A DNA stretch of 64,000 bases from Lentzea sp. NBRC 102530 (lineage in GTDB: Bacteria > Actinomycetota > Actinomycetes > Mycobacteriales > Pseudonocardiaceae): positions 248,001 through 312,000 of the forward strand of contig NZ_BSTF01000005.1 of assembly GCF_030269365.1 (NCBI RefSeq), given 5' to 3'. Position numbers and translations under genes: made by a program. Below, piece by piece: positions 30,239-40,500 of the stretch. The notes under the pieces were generated by a model. The model did no database searches and was not told the DNA's origin. It worked only from the letters and a program-made list of their open reading frames with translations. Each line of letters starts with the position of its first letter. The first letter of the stretch is position 1.

Positions 30239-31383
30239 CCGTAGAGCCACTCCAGCCGTTCGTGCAGGTCGGCGACGGTCCACGAGGCGAACATCGCGTC
30301 ACGGGCCAGCGCCGCCTCCCCGGCGAGGTGGTAGACCTCCCGGCCCATGAACCGTGATGCCTGGTGGACGCGCGCGGCCCGCTCCGACCGGAGCGCCACG
30401 TACCGCGCAAAAGAGCCCCGCACGTCACGAGGGTCGAACACGGAGGCGAGGCACACCGCGTCCTCCAACGCCTGGCACGCACCCTGCGCGGCGTACTGCA
30501 ACACGGGATGCGCGGCGTCCCCGAGCAGCACCACGCGTGAGTCCTGCCAGTCCGCGATCGGCGCGCGGTCGCACAACACCCAGGCCCGCCACTCGTCGGC
30601 GAGCTCCATGACCCGGGCCGCGTCATCGCACAACGGCGTGAAGTGCCGCATCACGTCAGCGTGCTCGACGGGCTTGCCGCTCAGGGGGTCCGTGGCCCCG
30701 TTGTCCGCCGTGGCAACGAGGTTCACGTACCGCCCGCCGGCGATGACGTACCAGACCACGTGGTAGCGGGGTCCCGCCCAGAGCGTGACCACGTCCTCCT
30801 TCAACGAGTGCGGCACGTCCCGCGCCGGAATGACCGCACGAAAGGTGGTGTGCCCGGAAACCTGAGGGTCGCCGTCCCCGACGAGCTGCCGCCGCACGGC
30901 GGACCGCAACCCGTCGGCGCCGACCAACGCCGTGCCGTGCACCAGGTCTCCGGACCGCAACACGGCCGTGACGCCGTCCTCGTCCTGCGTGTACGCCTCG
31001 ACCCCGCTGTCGACCCTGAGGTCGATCCGCTCGTCGCTCTGGCAGGCGTGGAGCAACGGCGCGAGCACGTCGTCGCGATGCACCACGGCATAGGTGCCGA
31101 ACCGAGCCCGGAACCCGTCGTCGATCGGCAACCCGGCGATCAGCCTGCCGGACACGCCGCACCGGAGCCGCCACGCGTCGACGTGCACGGCCCGCGACCG
31201 CACCGCCGGACCGACACCGAGGGCGTCGAGCATCCGGAAGCCGTTGGGGCCGACCTGGATGCCCGCGCCGATCTCCTCGAACGCGGGGGCGGCCTCCAGC
31301 ACGGTCACCCGCTGCCCGGCCCGGGCGAGCCCGAGAGCCGTCGCCAGTCCGCCGATACCGCCGCCGACCACCAGGACTGTCAT
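30235..31383 (-). CDS. FAD-dependent aromatic monooxygenase (salicylate/3-hydroxybenzoate hydroxylase-like)
   Basis: A 382-aa group A flavin monooxygenase. The three family fingerprints are present: GGGIGGLATALGLARAG at the N-terminus, the DG motif ALVGADGLRSAVRR, and the GD motif VVLLGDAAHPVLQYAAQGACQALED. Such enzymes hydroxylate aromatic acids with NAD(P)H and O2; the closest wording is to 3-hydroxybenzoate 6-hydroxylase and salicylate hydroxylase. No aromatic-catabolism genes flank it, so the substrate is unknown. Confidence 0.88.
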   Translation of the reverse strand: MTVLVVGGGIGGLATALGLARAGQRVTVLEAAPAFEEIGAGIQVGPNGFRMLDALGVGPAVRSRAVHVDAWRLRCGVSGRLIAGLPIDDGFRARFGTYAVVHRDDVLAPLLHACQSDERIDLRVDSGVEAYTQDEDGVTAVLRSGDLVHGTALVGADGLRSAVRRQLVGDGDPQVSGHTTFRAVIPARDVPHSLKEDVVTLWAGPRYHVVWYVIAGGRYVNLVATADNGATDPLSGKPVEHADVMRHFTPLCDDAARVMELADEWRAWVLCDRAPIADWQDSRVVLLGDAAHPVLQYAAQGACQALEDAVCLASVFDPRDVRGSFARYVALRSERAARVHQASRFMGREVYHLAGEAALARDAMFASWTVADLHERLEWLYG

Positions 31384-31639
31384 GTACGACCCTTCGCGCG
31401 TCCGCCGAGACCGCGTCCGAGTATCTCGGTCGGCCGCGACCGCGGGAAGGCGCGGAACGGCGGGTTCGGGAGGTGAGGTGAAGAACGCGCCCTGCCGCCC
31501 GCCGCCATGCTGCTCACCTGGGGTTTTGGGTGCGGAGGGTGATCTTCGGGTGGCCCGGGCGTGATCGGCGGGGTTCTGGCTCGGTAACGATCGCGCGTCC
31601 GAACGAGGCGCTCACAGCGCGGACGGTACGGTGGTCGCC

Positions 31640-32638
31640 GTGTTGGACGCCCTTCTGGCCACGATCCCGAGTCCCGACCGCGGTGTTTGGTACCTCGGTC
31701 CACTCCCCATCAGGGCCTATGCGCTGTGCATCATCGCCGGCATCATCGTCGCCATCTGGTGGGGTGAGCGTCGCTGGGTCGAACGCGGCGGCATCAAGGG
31801 CGAGGTCACCGACATCGCCGTGTGGGCCGTACCGTTCGGGCTGGTCGGCGGTCGGCTCTACCACGTCATCACGGACAACCAGAAGTACTTCGGGCCCGGC
31901 AAGAACCCGTTGGCGGCGCTGGAGATCTGGAACGGTGGCCTGGGGATCTGGGGTGCCATCGCCCTGGGTGCCGTCGGTGCCTGGATCGGCTGCCGGCGCA
32001 GGGGGATCCCGTTGCCGGCGATGGCGGACGCGCTGGCGCCCGGCATCGTGGTGGCGCAGGCGATAGGGCGTCTCGGCAACTACTTCAACCAGGAGCTCTA
32101 CGGCGGCGACACGACGTTGCCGTGGGGGCTGGAGATCTACCGGCGGGTGACGCCGGAGGGTCGTGAGGACGCGCTGGCGGGCATCGCCATCGACCACACG
32201 CCGATCCAGATCGTGCACCCGACGTTCCTGTACGAGCTCGTCTGGAACCTCGGTGTCGCTCTGCTGATCGTGTGGGCCGACCGGAAGTTCCGGCTCGGGC
32301 ACGGGCGGGTGTTCGCGCTCTACGTGGCCGGGTACACGGCCGGGCGATTCTGGATCGAGCTCATGCGCACGGATGAGGCGACGCTCATCCTGGGCACTCG
32401 GGTGAACGTGTTCGTGTCGGCGCTCGTGTTCTTCGGGGCGGTGGCGTACTTCATCATCGCCAGGTCGCGCGGTGAACGTGAGGACGTCGCGGCGATGCGC
32501 GGGACGACGGAGGCCGGGGTGGCCGGCGAAGCCGAGCCCGACGAAGCCGAGACCGCGGAGACCACGCAAGCAGAGGGTGTCGCCGCAGAAGGCGACGCCG
32601 AGAAGAAGAACTCCCCGGAGTCCGTCAAACCGGAGTGA
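31640..32638 (+). CDS. lgt: Prolipoprotein diacylglyceryl transferase
   Basis: A 332-aa integral membrane enzyme that adds diacylglycerol to the lipobox cysteine of prolipoproteins. Motifs are IPSPDRGVWYLGPLPIRAYALC, the invariant GRLGNYFNQELYG, HPTFLYE and a late GYTAGRFWIE. About seven hydrophobic helices are visible. The C-terminus ends in a charged, Ala/Glu-rich tail of about 50 residues, as in mycobacterial Lgt. I use the GTG at 31640, 7 bases after TACGGT (31627-31632); GTG 31631 is an alternative. It is followed after 3 bases by the response regulator gene. Confidence 0.93.
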   Translation: MLDALLATIPSPDRGVWYLGPLPIRAYALCIIAGIIVAIWWGERRWVERGGIKGEVTDIAVWAVPFGLVGGRLYHVITDNQKYFGPGKNPLAALEIWNGGLGIWGAIALGAVGAWIGCRRRGIPLPAMADALAPGIVVAQAIGRLGNYFNQELYGGDTTLPWGLEIYRRVTPEGREDALAGIAIDHTPIQIVHPTFLYELVWNLGVALLIVWADRKFRLGHGRVFALYVAGYTAGRFWIELMRTDEATLILGTRVNVFVSALVFFGAVAYFIIARSRGEREDVAAMRGTTEAGVAGEAEPDEAETAETTQAEGVAAEGDAEKKNSPESVKPE

Positions 32639-32641
32639 TTT

Positions 32642-33304
32642 GTGCGCGTGCTCGTCGTCGAGGATGACGACCGGGTGGCCAGGGGCCTGCTGACCGCACT
32701 GCGGCACGCGGGTTACGAGGTGCATCGGGTGGCCACGGCCGCCGACGCGCTGCGTGCCGCGCCCGCCGACGTGGTGTTGCTGGACCTGGGCCTGCCCGAT
32801 GGTGACGGCCTGGACGTGCTGCGCGAGTTGCGGCACCGTCCGGGCACCGCCGTCATCACGGTCACGGCGCGCGGCGAGGAACGCGAACGCGTGCTCGGGC
32901 TGAGGGCCGGCGCGGACGACTACGTGGTGAAGCCGTTCGGCACGTCGGAGTTGCTGGCCCGGATCGAGGCCGTGCTCCGGCGCACCCGAACGCACCGCGC
33001 GGGGCCGGAGAGCGAGGCGCCGGTCGAGGTCGGGGCGTTGCAGGTCATCACGTCCACGCGCACGGCCACTTTGGACGGCGAGCAGCTTTCGCTCACCCGC
33101 AAGGAGTTCGACCTCCTGGCGCTCCTCGCGAGCCGCAAGGGCGAGGTCGTGAGCCGCGACTTCATCGTCGACCAGGTGTGGCAGGCACACTGGGAGGCGC
33201 CGTCGCGGACGCTCGACACGCACATCGCGGCCCTGCGCGGGAAGCTCGGGAGCAGCGTGAAGATCGAGACGGTCCGGGGTGTGGGGTACCGCCTCGCCAC
33301 GTGA
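32642..33304 (+). CDS. OmpR-family response regulator
   Basis: A 220-aa regulator. The receiver domain has the acidic pair near 8-10 (VEDDD), the phosphoacceptor Asp48 (VVLLDLGLPDG) and the conserved Lys97 (YVVKPF). The C-terminal winged helix reads LTRKEFDLLALLASRKGEVVSRD...RTLDTHIAALRGKL...ETVRGVGYRL. It pairs with the histidine kinase 3 bases downstream and probably controls the TAXI-protein and dctA genes beyond. Confidence 0.94.
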   Translation: MRVLVVEDDDRVARGLLTALRHAGYEVHRVATAADALRAAPADVVLLDLGLPDGDGLDVLRELRHRPGTAVITVTARGEERERVLGLRAGADDYVVKPFGTSELLARIEAVLRRTRTHRAGPESEAPVEVGALQVITSTRTATLDGEQLSLTRKEFDLLALLASRKGEVVSRDFIVDQVWQAHWEAPSRTLDTHIAALRGKLGSSVKIETVRGVGYRLAT

Positions 33305-33307
33305 CGA

Positions 33308-34726
33308 GTGTCCGAGAGACATCCACAGGCAGGTGCGGAACAATCACGGCTGATGCTCCGCCGACTGCTCGTCATCACCGTTCCGCTGCTCGTCGCCCTG
33401 GTCGCGGCGCTCGGCATCCCTTTGGCGTCCGCGGTCGTGCAGCGCGAGACCCAGACGACGTACCTCGACCGCCTCGGTGACGCGAGCCGGTTCGCGAGCC
33501 TCGGCGAGAGCGCGTTGCAGTCGGACCGGCTGGAGGCGTTGAGCCAGGAGATCCAGCGCTACGACAACCTCTACGACATCCCCGTCGCGCTCGTGAGTGC
33601 GGACAGGCGGATCCTGCTCGCGTCGCGGCAGGGCTTCGACCCGAGCAACGACCCGGAGGTCGTCAAGTCCCTCAACACCGCGCTGAACGGTGGCGTGCGC
33701 CCCGAACCCGAGTACACGGGCTGGCCGTGGCGCACGGGTCCGATGGTCGTGGTCGAGCCGGTCGGACGGGACAGCGAGGTCGTCGCCGCCGTCGTCACCA
33801 TCTCCCAGACCCGCGGGCTCAGGAACGAGGTCCTGCGGCAGTGGGGACTCATGGCGCTCGCGGGTCTCGCGCCGATGCTGGCCGTGGTCGCCGCCGCGTG
33901 GCCCATGTCGCGCTGGGTGCTCCGGCCGGTCGGCAGGCTCGACGAGGCCACGGCCGCCGTCGCCCAGGGCAACCTGGACGTGCGCGCGGACGAGGTCGGC
34001 GGGCCGCAGGAGCTCCGACGGCTCGCGAGAAGCTTCAACACCATGGTCGACGTCGTCGGCAAGGCCCTGAACAGGCAGAAGGCCTTCGTCGCCGACGCCT
34101 CGCACCAGCTGCGCAACCCGCTCGCGAGTCTCCGGCTCGCCGTCGACAACCTCGGCCCGCACGTCGAGGGCGAGGACGCGAAGGAAGCGCATCAGATCGC
34201 GGTCGAGGAGGCAGAGGAGATGGGCCGCGTGCTCGACACGTTGCTCGCCGCGACCAGGCTCGACAGCGCCCGCCAGACCGAGCCCGTCGAGATCGACCAG
34301 CTCCTCACGACGCACCGCCCGGCGTGGCAGGCGCTCGCGAGCAAGACCGGCGTCACCCTCACCATCGACGTCCCGCAGGGCCTCACCATGCAGGAACCGC
34401 CCGGCGGCCTCGGCAGCGTGCTGGACGAACTCGTCAGCAACGCCATCAGGCTCGCCAACGCGACCGAGGTCAGGGTGACCGGCACGCAGGGCGAGCTGCA
34501 CGTCGTCGACAACGGCGACGGCCTCACCCACGAGGAACGCGAACTGGCGCTGCAACGGTTCTGGCGTGCCACCAAGCACCAGAACATCGCGGGCACCGGC
34601 ATGGGCCTCGCGATCTGCGCCGAACTCATCGAGTCGGCCGGCGGCACGCTCACCCTGCACGACGCCGGCCCGGGCCTGGACGTGAAGGTCGCCCTCAGCG
34701 CTTCACGGAACGGAACCAGCGCATAG
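33308..34726 (+). CDS. Sensor histidine kinase
   Basis: A 472-aa kinase with two membrane helices (about 18-43 and 177-200) enclosing an extracytoplasmic sensor domain of about 130 residues, a HAMP segment (200-252), the H-box VADASHQLRNPLASLR with His266, and an ATPase domain with VLDELVSNAIRLA, VDNGDGLTHEE and GTGMGLAI. GTG start 3 bases after the response-regulator stop; an ATG at 33353 is possible. Its 3' end overlaps the convergent TAXI gene by 32 bases. The next gene but one is a dicarboxylate transporter, suggesting the signal. Confidence 0.92.
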   Translation: MSERHPQAGAEQSRLMLRRLLVITVPLLVALVAALGIPLASAVVQRETQTTYLDRLGDASRFASLGESALQSDRLEALSQEIQRYDNLYDIPVALVSADRRILLASRQGFDPSNDPEVVKSLNTALNGGVRPEPEYTGWPWRTGPMVVVEPVGRDSEVVAAVVTISQTRGLRNEVLRQWGLMALAGLAPMLAVVAAAWPMSRWVLRPVGRLDEATAAVAQGNLDVRADEVGGPQELRRLARSFNTMVDVVGKALNRQKAFVADASHQLRNPLASLRLAVDNLGPHVEGEDAKEAHQIAVEEAEEMGRVLDTLLAATRLDSARQTEPVEIDQLLTTHRPAWQALASKTGVTLTIDVPQGLTMQEPPGGLGSVLDELVSNAIRLANATEVRVTGTQGELHVVDNGDGLTHEERELALQRFWRATKHQNIAGTGMGLAICAELIESAGGTLTLHDAGPGLDVKVALSASRNGTSA

Positions 34727-35594
34727 CGCCGTCGTGCAGCGGCACCAGCCCGGTCGCGATCCCGGTGCGGACGTTGATCCGCGACGCCTCGGGGTGCCCC
34801 TCGACGATCCGCGCGGTCTCGGTGAACACCGTCCGCGTCACGACCTCGACCACGTCAACGCTCAACGACTCGCGCGCCAGCAGCAGGTTCGGCACCGCGA
34901 ACGTCTGGTTCGCCGCCACGTCCTCGTAGGTCGTGCTGGGGATCGTCGCCGGGATGTACGGGCCCTTGTACTTCTCGGCGAGCTTGACCGCCTCGTCGGG
35001 GATGTTGATCAGCCGCACGTTGCCCTGGAGGTCCGTTATCGCGGGCGTCGGGATGCCGGTCAACGCGAGCATCGCGTCCAGTGACCCGTTCGCGACCCGC
35101 CGGGACGCCTCCGCGTGCGCCATCCGTTCGTCCATTGCGGACAGACCGAAGAACCCCAGCATCCGTTCGGCGGTGAACTCCGTGCCGGAACCGGCGGGCC
35201 CCAAGGAGATCCGTTTGCCCGCAAGGTCGCTGAAAGTGTGTATCGAAGAGGCAGCCGGGACGGCGATCTGCATGAAGCTGTCGTAGAGCCGGCCGACCGC
35301 GCGAACGCTCTGCGGGTCGTCGATGGGGTCCAAAGAGGACAACGCCAGCTGTGCTTCACCTGATCGCAACAGTTGGAGGTTCTCCACCGACGCAGCCGTG
35401 GGGATCGCGGTGACCTTCGTGCCGGGCAGTTGCTCGGCCAGCGCCGCCGCCAGCGCCCCTCCGACCTCGCGGAACACCGCACCCTCGGGGCCGGTGGCGA
35501 GCACCAGTTCAGCGGGCGCCTCGACCCTGCGCGGGGTGCACCCGGCGAGAGCCAGCCCGGCCCCTAGCAGAAGCGTGCGACGGCTGAACGACAC
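34695..35594 (-). CDS. TAXI-family solute-binding lipoprotein
   Basis: A 299-aa protein of the TAXI branch of TRAP-associated binding proteins (LVLATGPEGAVFREVGGALA, GEAQLALSSLD, DLAGKRISLGPAGSGTEFTAERML). Its N-terminus carries a twin-arginine (SRRTLLLGAGLALAGC) and a lipobox with Cys19, so it is probably a lipid-anchored surface protein, possibly Tat-exported. No TRAP membrane subunits (DctQM-like) are present. It lies between a two-component system and a dctA-like gene, which suggests a sensory role. GTG start 6 bases after TAGGCT. Confidence 0.87.
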   Translation of the reverse strand: MSFSRRTLLLGAGLALAGCTPRRVEAPAELVLATGPEGAVFREVGGALAAALAEQLPGTKVTAIPTAASVENLQLLRSGEAQLALSSLDPIDDPQSVRAVGRLYDSFMQIAVPAASSIHTFSDLAGKRISLGPAGSGTEFTAERMLGFFGLSAMDERMAHAEASRRVANGSLDAMLALTGIPTPAITDLQGNVRLINIPDEAVKLAEKYKGPYIPATIPSTTYEDVAANQTFAVPNLLLARESLSVDVVEVVTRTVFTETARIVEGHPEASRINVRTGIATGLVPLHDGAMRWFRSVKR

Positions 35595-35600
35595 CGATGA

Positions 35601-35606
35601 AGCCTA
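35601..35606 (-). promoter_or_regulatory. -10 box TAGGCT before the TAXI gene
   Basis: TAGGCT on the minus strand, then TCATCG and the GTG at 35594, consistent with leaderless transcription. Confidence 0.55.
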
Positions 35607-35704
35607 GCTGTTACGTCAGGGCTGTCTGAAGTTTCCCTACGTCGGCTTGTCGGTCGTGGTGGCGCGGCTCACTCTCTTCGCAACACGTAGTTCAAGGAGG
35701 AACA

Positions 35705-37063
35705 GTGGCCACCACGACCACAGGGCGCAAACCGATCTACAAGCACCTCTACTTCTGGGTGCTCGTCTCCATCGTGCTGGGCGCACTCGTCGGCTTCCTG
35801 TTCCCCAAACAGGCGTCCGAGATGAAGTGGCTCGCGGACCTGTTCGTGAACCTCGTGAAGGTCGTGATCGCGCCGACCATCTTCGCGACGATCATCGTCG
35901 GCATCGCGGGTCTCGGAAACCTCGCCAAGGCGGGTGGCCTCGCCCTCCGCACGATCCTCTACTTCACCGCGATGACCACGGTGGCGCTCGCCATCGGCCT
36001 CATCGTCGTGAACATCGTGCAGCCGGGTCACCACGGCGGTGAGATCACGCTGAACGCGAGCCAGGCCGACGCGACGCTGAAGTCCGCCTCGACCGCGGAG
36101 ACCGGTGTCACCGGCTTCATCCTGAGCCTGGTGCCGAAGTCGTTCGTCAGCGCCTTCACCGACGGTCAGCTGATCCAGGTGCTCGTGGTCGCGATCCTGG
36201 TGGCCGTCGCGGTCGCCGGCATGGGCGAGCGCGGTGCCAAGGTCGTCTCCGCCATGGAGACGCTGTCGAAGGTCATGTTCGGCATCATCAAGATCGTCAT
36301 GTACGTCGCCCCGATCGGCGCCTTCGGCGGCATCGCCTACACCGTCGGCAAGTTCGGCGGCAGCGTCCTCGGCAAGCTGCTGTGGCTGATGGGTTCCTTC
36401 TACGCCACCTGCATCCTGTTCGTGATCGTGGTCCTCGGCCTCGTCGCGAAGTTCGCGGGCTTCAGCCTCTTCAAGTTCCTGCGCTACATCAAGGACGAGA
36501 TCCTGATCGTCCTCGGCACGTCGTCCTCCGAGTCGGTGCTGCCGCGCATGATGGTCAAGCTGGAGGCGGCGGGCGCCCAGAAGTCGGTCGTCGGCCTCAC
36601 CATCCCGACCGGCTACTCGTTCAACCTCGACGGCACCTGCATCTACCTCACCATGGGCGCCATCTTCATCGCCCAGGCCACGGGTCACGACGTGTCGATC
36701 GGTGTCCAGATCGGTCTGCTGCTCTTCATGCTGATCGCGTCGAAGGGCGCGGCGGGCGTCACCGGTGCCGGCCTCGTCACCCTCGCCGCCTCGCTGCAGG
36801 CCTTCGAGGCCCACTCGGCCATCCCCGCGGTCGGCATCGCGCTGATCGTCGGCATCGACCGCTTCATGTCGGAGGCCCGCGCCATCACGAACGTGATCGG
36901 CAACGGTGTCGGCTCGCTCGTGGTCGCCGCCTGGCAGAAGGGCCTCGACAAGGAGCGCCTGACGCACGTCCTCAACAACCCGGACAGCGTCGACGTCGAC
37001 GACCTGCTCGCGAAGCAGACCGGCGAGAACGACGACAAGAAGGAGCCTGTCGCGGCTCACTAG
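35705..37063 (+). CDS. dctA: Dicarboxylate/cation symporter (DctA family)
   Basis: A 452-aa DAACS-family transporter with eight or so hydrophobic helices. Diagnostic pieces are the serine-rich re-entrant loop GTSSSESVLPRMM, the PTGYSFNLDGTCIYL motif, SKGAAGVTGAGLVTLAASL and the late DRFMSEARAITNVIGN. It imports C4-dicarboxylates or acidic amino acids with H+ or Na+. AAGGAGGA precedes the GTG. Upstream sit the two-component system and TAXI protein that probably control it. Two terminators follow. Confidence 0.93.
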   Translation: MATTTTGRKPIYKHLYFWVLVSIVLGALVGFLFPKQASEMKWLADLFVNLVKVVIAPTIFATIIVGIAGLGNLAKAGGLALRTILYFTAMTTVALAIGLIVVNIVQPGHHGGEITLNASQADATLKSASTAETGVTGFILSLVPKSFVSAFTDGQLIQVLVVAILVAVAVAGMGERGAKVVSAMETLSKVMFGIIKIVMYVAPIGAFGGIAYTVGKFGGSVLGKLLWLMGSFYATCILFVIVVLGLVAKFAGFSLFKFLRYIKDEILIVLGTSSSESVLPRMMVKLEAAGAQKSVVGLTIPTGYSFNLDGTCIYLTMGAIFIAQATGHDVSIGVQIGLLLFMLIASKGAAGVTGAGLVTLAASLQAFEAHSAIPAVGIALIVGIDRFMSEARAITNVIGNGVGSLVVAAWQKGLDKERLTHVLNNPDSVDVDDLLAKQTGENDDKKEPVAAH

Positions 37064-37070
37064 GACGTCC

Positions 37071-37104
37071 GTGGCTGGAGGCGACTCTTCCCGCCTCCAG
37101 CCAC
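37071..37104 (+). terminator. First hairpin after dctA
   Basis: GTGGCTGGAGGCG and CGCCTCCAGCCAC form a perfect 13-bp stem with an 8-base loop. No T-run follows. Confidence 0.6.
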
Positions 37105-37127
37105 GCGACCTGCGACCTCCGTGTATG

Positions 37128-37186
37128 CCGAGGTCCCGCTCTCCCCGCATGCGGCGCGGGGTGAACGGGGCCTCGGTCTTTTGTTT
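37128..37186 (+). terminator. Second, T-tailed terminator after dctA
   Basis: CCGAGGTCCC pairs with GGGGCCTCGG (10 bp, one G-T), enclosing an inner CCCCGC/GCGGGG stem, and is followed by TCTTTTGTTT. Confidence 0.75.
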
Positions 37187-37577
37187 GGTGCGCAACGGTC
37201 GCGGAGGAACGCGCGTGAGCGTCCGCTAACTGGGACGGCAGGCTGCTGAACAGCAAAAACATCTGATTACCCAGCTCAACCAGTGACAAACCGGGAGTGT
37301 CGCGCAACTCTCACTCGACTGGCCGGAGTTGAACGGTCGGTTACGCTTACTCGGCTGTAACGAACCTCGACGTTGGCCGCAATGTCGTTCCCCAGCGGGG
37401 AATCGTTACACATCCATGACCTAGATCACCCATTGGCGGGTGTCCCTGGGTTTCGCGGCTGTTAAAGTCGCGTCAACACGCGGGCCATCGTCGTCCCGTG
37501 CTCCCACCTGTTGGTTCGAGGTCTGAGCACGAGGACTTTCAGTCTTTTACGCGAGGACGACGAAGGAGGTCTGCGCA
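37187..37577 (+). promoter_or_regulatory. gltBD upstream control region
   Basis: About 390 bases with no gene. It holds GTTAC-N12-GTAAC (37340-37361), a third GTTAC at 37405-37409, and a perfect palindrome TTCCCC-AGC-GGGGAA (37388-37402). A TAAAGT -10-like box lies near 37463. AAGGAGGT ahead of the gltB GTG is the ribosome site. These dyads probably bind a nitrogen or amino-acid regulator; no clean GlnR box could be fitted. Confidence 0.5.
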
Positions 37578-40500
37578 GTGATCTTCTCCGCCATCCCCGG
37601 CCCCCAGGGTCTGTACGACCCGTCTGACGAGCGCGACGCCTGTGGTGTCGCGATGGTGGCCGACATCCAGGGCAGGCGTTCCCACGGCATCGTGAGCGAT
37701 GCCCTGACGGCGCTGGCGAACCTGGAGCACCGAGGAGCCGCGGGCGCCGAGCCCACCTCCGGCGATGGTGCTGGCATTCTTCTTCAGCTGCCGGACGAGT
37801 TCCTGCGCGCTGTCGTCGAGTTCGACCTGCCCGAGCGCGGGCAGTACGCGGCGGGAATCGCCTTCCTGCCGTTCGAGACCGAAGAACGCGCCGCCGCGAT
37901 GCAGGAGATCGAACGCATCGCCGAGCAGGAGAGCCTCGAGGTCCTCGGCTGGCGCGACGTCCCGACGGACCCGGAGAAGGCCAACGTCGGCCCGACCGCG
38001 ATGTCGGTGGCACCGCACTTCGCGCAGCTCTTCGTGAAGGGCACGCGCGACGAGGCCGGGATCGCCCTGGACCGCCTCGCCTTCGCCCTGCGCAAGCGGG
38101 TCGAGCACGAGGGCAGCGTCTACTTCCCGTCCCTTTCGGCACGAACGATCGTCTACAAGGGAATGCTGACGACCGAGCAGCTGCCGGCGTTCTTCCCGGA
38201 CCTGCACGACGAACGCCTCTACACGGCGATCGCGTTGGTGCACAGCCGTTTCTCCACGAACACGTTCCCCTCGTGGCCGCTCGCGCACCCGTTCCGGTTC
38301 GTCGCGCACAACGGTGAGATCAACACCGTCCGCGGCAACCGCAACCGCATGCGCGCACGCGAGGCGTTGCTGGACAGCGATCTGATCCCGGGCGACCTCG
38401 CGCGGCTGTTCCCGATCTGCAACCCGGACGGCTCGGACTCCGCGTCGTTCGACGAGGTGCTGGAGCTGCTGCACCTCGGCGGCCGCAGCCTGCCGCACGC
38501 GGTGCTGATGATGATCCCGGAGGCGTGGGAGAACCACGCCACGATGGACCCGAAGCGCCGTGCGTTCTACCAGTTCCACGCGTCGCTGATGGAGCCGTGG
38601 GACGGCCCGGCCTGCGTCACGTTCACCGACGGCGAGCTCGTGGGCGCGGTGCTGGACCGCAACGGCCTGCGTCCCGCCCGCTGGTGGCAGACCGCCGACG
38701 GCCGGGTCGTGCTGGCATCCGAGACGGGTGTGCTCGACGTGCCGTCCGACCAGGTCGTCGCGAAGGGCCGCCTGCAGCCCGGCCGGATGTTCCTCGTGGA
38801 CACCACGCAGGGCCGCATCATCGACGACGAGGAGTTCAAGTCGAACCTCGCGTCGGAGCAGCCCTACGACGAGTGGCTGCACGCCGGCCTGCTCGACCTC
38901 GCGGACCTGCAGGACCGCGAGCACGTCGTGCAGAGCCACGAGTCCGTCGTGCGCCGCCAGCTCACCTTCGGCTACACCGAGGAGGAGCTGCGGATCCTGC
39001 TCACGCCCATGTCGATCATGGGCATGGAGCCGCTGGCCTCGATGGGCACCGACACCCCGGTCGCGGCGCTGAGCCAGCGCTCCCGGTTGCTCTACGACTA
39101 CTTCGTGCAGAACTTCGCGCAGGTCACGAACCCGCCGCTGGACGCGATCCGCGAGGAGATCGTCACGTCGGTCAAGCGCGTGATGGGCCCCGAGCAGAAC
39201 CTGCTCGACCCCGGCCCCGTCTCGTGCCGCCACGTCACGCTCGACTACCCGGTGATCGACAACGACGAGCTCGCGAAGCTCATCCACATCAACGACGACG
39301 GCGACCTGCCGGGCTTCGCCTGCACCGTCCTGTCCGGACTGTACGAGGTGGACGGTGGCGGCGAGGCGCTGACCGCCGCGATCGAGCGCGTGCGCCGCGA
39401 GGCGTCGGAGGCCATCGCGAACGGCGCTCGGACGCTGGTGCTCAGCGACCGGGACTCGGACCACCGCATGGCGCCGATCCCGTCGCTGCTGCTCGTGTCC
39501 GCGGTGCACCACCACCTGGTGCGCACCAAGGAACGCCTGCGCGTCGCGCTCGTCGTCGAGTCCGGTGACTGCCGCGAGGTCCACCACGTCGCCGCCCTGC
39601 TGAGCTACGGCGCCGCCGCGGTCAACCCGTACCTCGCGTTCGAGACGATCGAGGACCTGATCAGCCAGGGCGCCATCACCGGTGTCCCGGCGCACAAGGC
39701 GATCCGCAACTACGTCAAGGCGCTCGTCAAGGGCGTCCTGAAGATCATGTCGAAGATGGGCATCTCGACGGTCGGCGCCTACACCGCGGCGCAGATCTTC
39801 GAGGCCGTCGGCCTGTCGAACGACCTGCTCGACGAGTACTTCACCGGCACGCAGTCGAAGCTCGGCGGCGCCGGACTCGACGTGCTCGCCGAGGAGGTCG
39901 CGGTGCGCCACCGCCGCGCGTTCCCGGACAACCCGACCGAGCGCGCGCACCGCAGGCTCGAGGTCGGTGGCGAGTACCAGTACCGCCGCGAGGGCGAGCT
40001 GCACCTGTTCACGCCGGAGACGGTGTTCCTGCTGCAGCACGCCACGAAGACGCGCAAGGAGGACGTCTTCCGCCAGTACACGGCGGAGGTCGAGCGCATC
40101 TCGCGGCAGGGCGGCACGTTGCGCGGGCTCTTCAAGTTCCGCAACGAGGGCCGCACGCCGATCCCGATCGACGAGGTCGAGCCCGTGAGCTCGATCGTCA
40201 AGCGCTTCAACACCGGCGCCATGTCGTACGGTTCGATCTCGGCCGAGGCGCACGAGACCCTCGCCATCGCGATGAACCGCCTCGGCGGCCGGTCGAACAG
40301 CGGTGAGGGCGGCGAGGACCGCGAGCGCCTGTACGACCCGGAACGCCGTTCGGCGGTCAAGCAGGTCGCGAGTGGACGGTTCGGCGTCACGAGCGAGTAC
40401 CTCGTGAACTCCACGGACATCCAGATCAAGATGGCGCAGGGCGCGAAGCCCGGCGAGGGCGGCCAGCTGCCCGGCTTCAAGGTCTACCCGTGGGTCGCGC

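Noticed and set aside
31384-31639. Small gene between the monooxygenase and lgt
   Set aside because: Short frames exist but none has a ribosome site, overlap coupling or hydrophobic pattern that would support it.
37340-37409. GlnR box upstream of gltB
   Set aside because: GTTAC elements are present but the GAAAC-type partner at 6-base spacing is absent on both strands.
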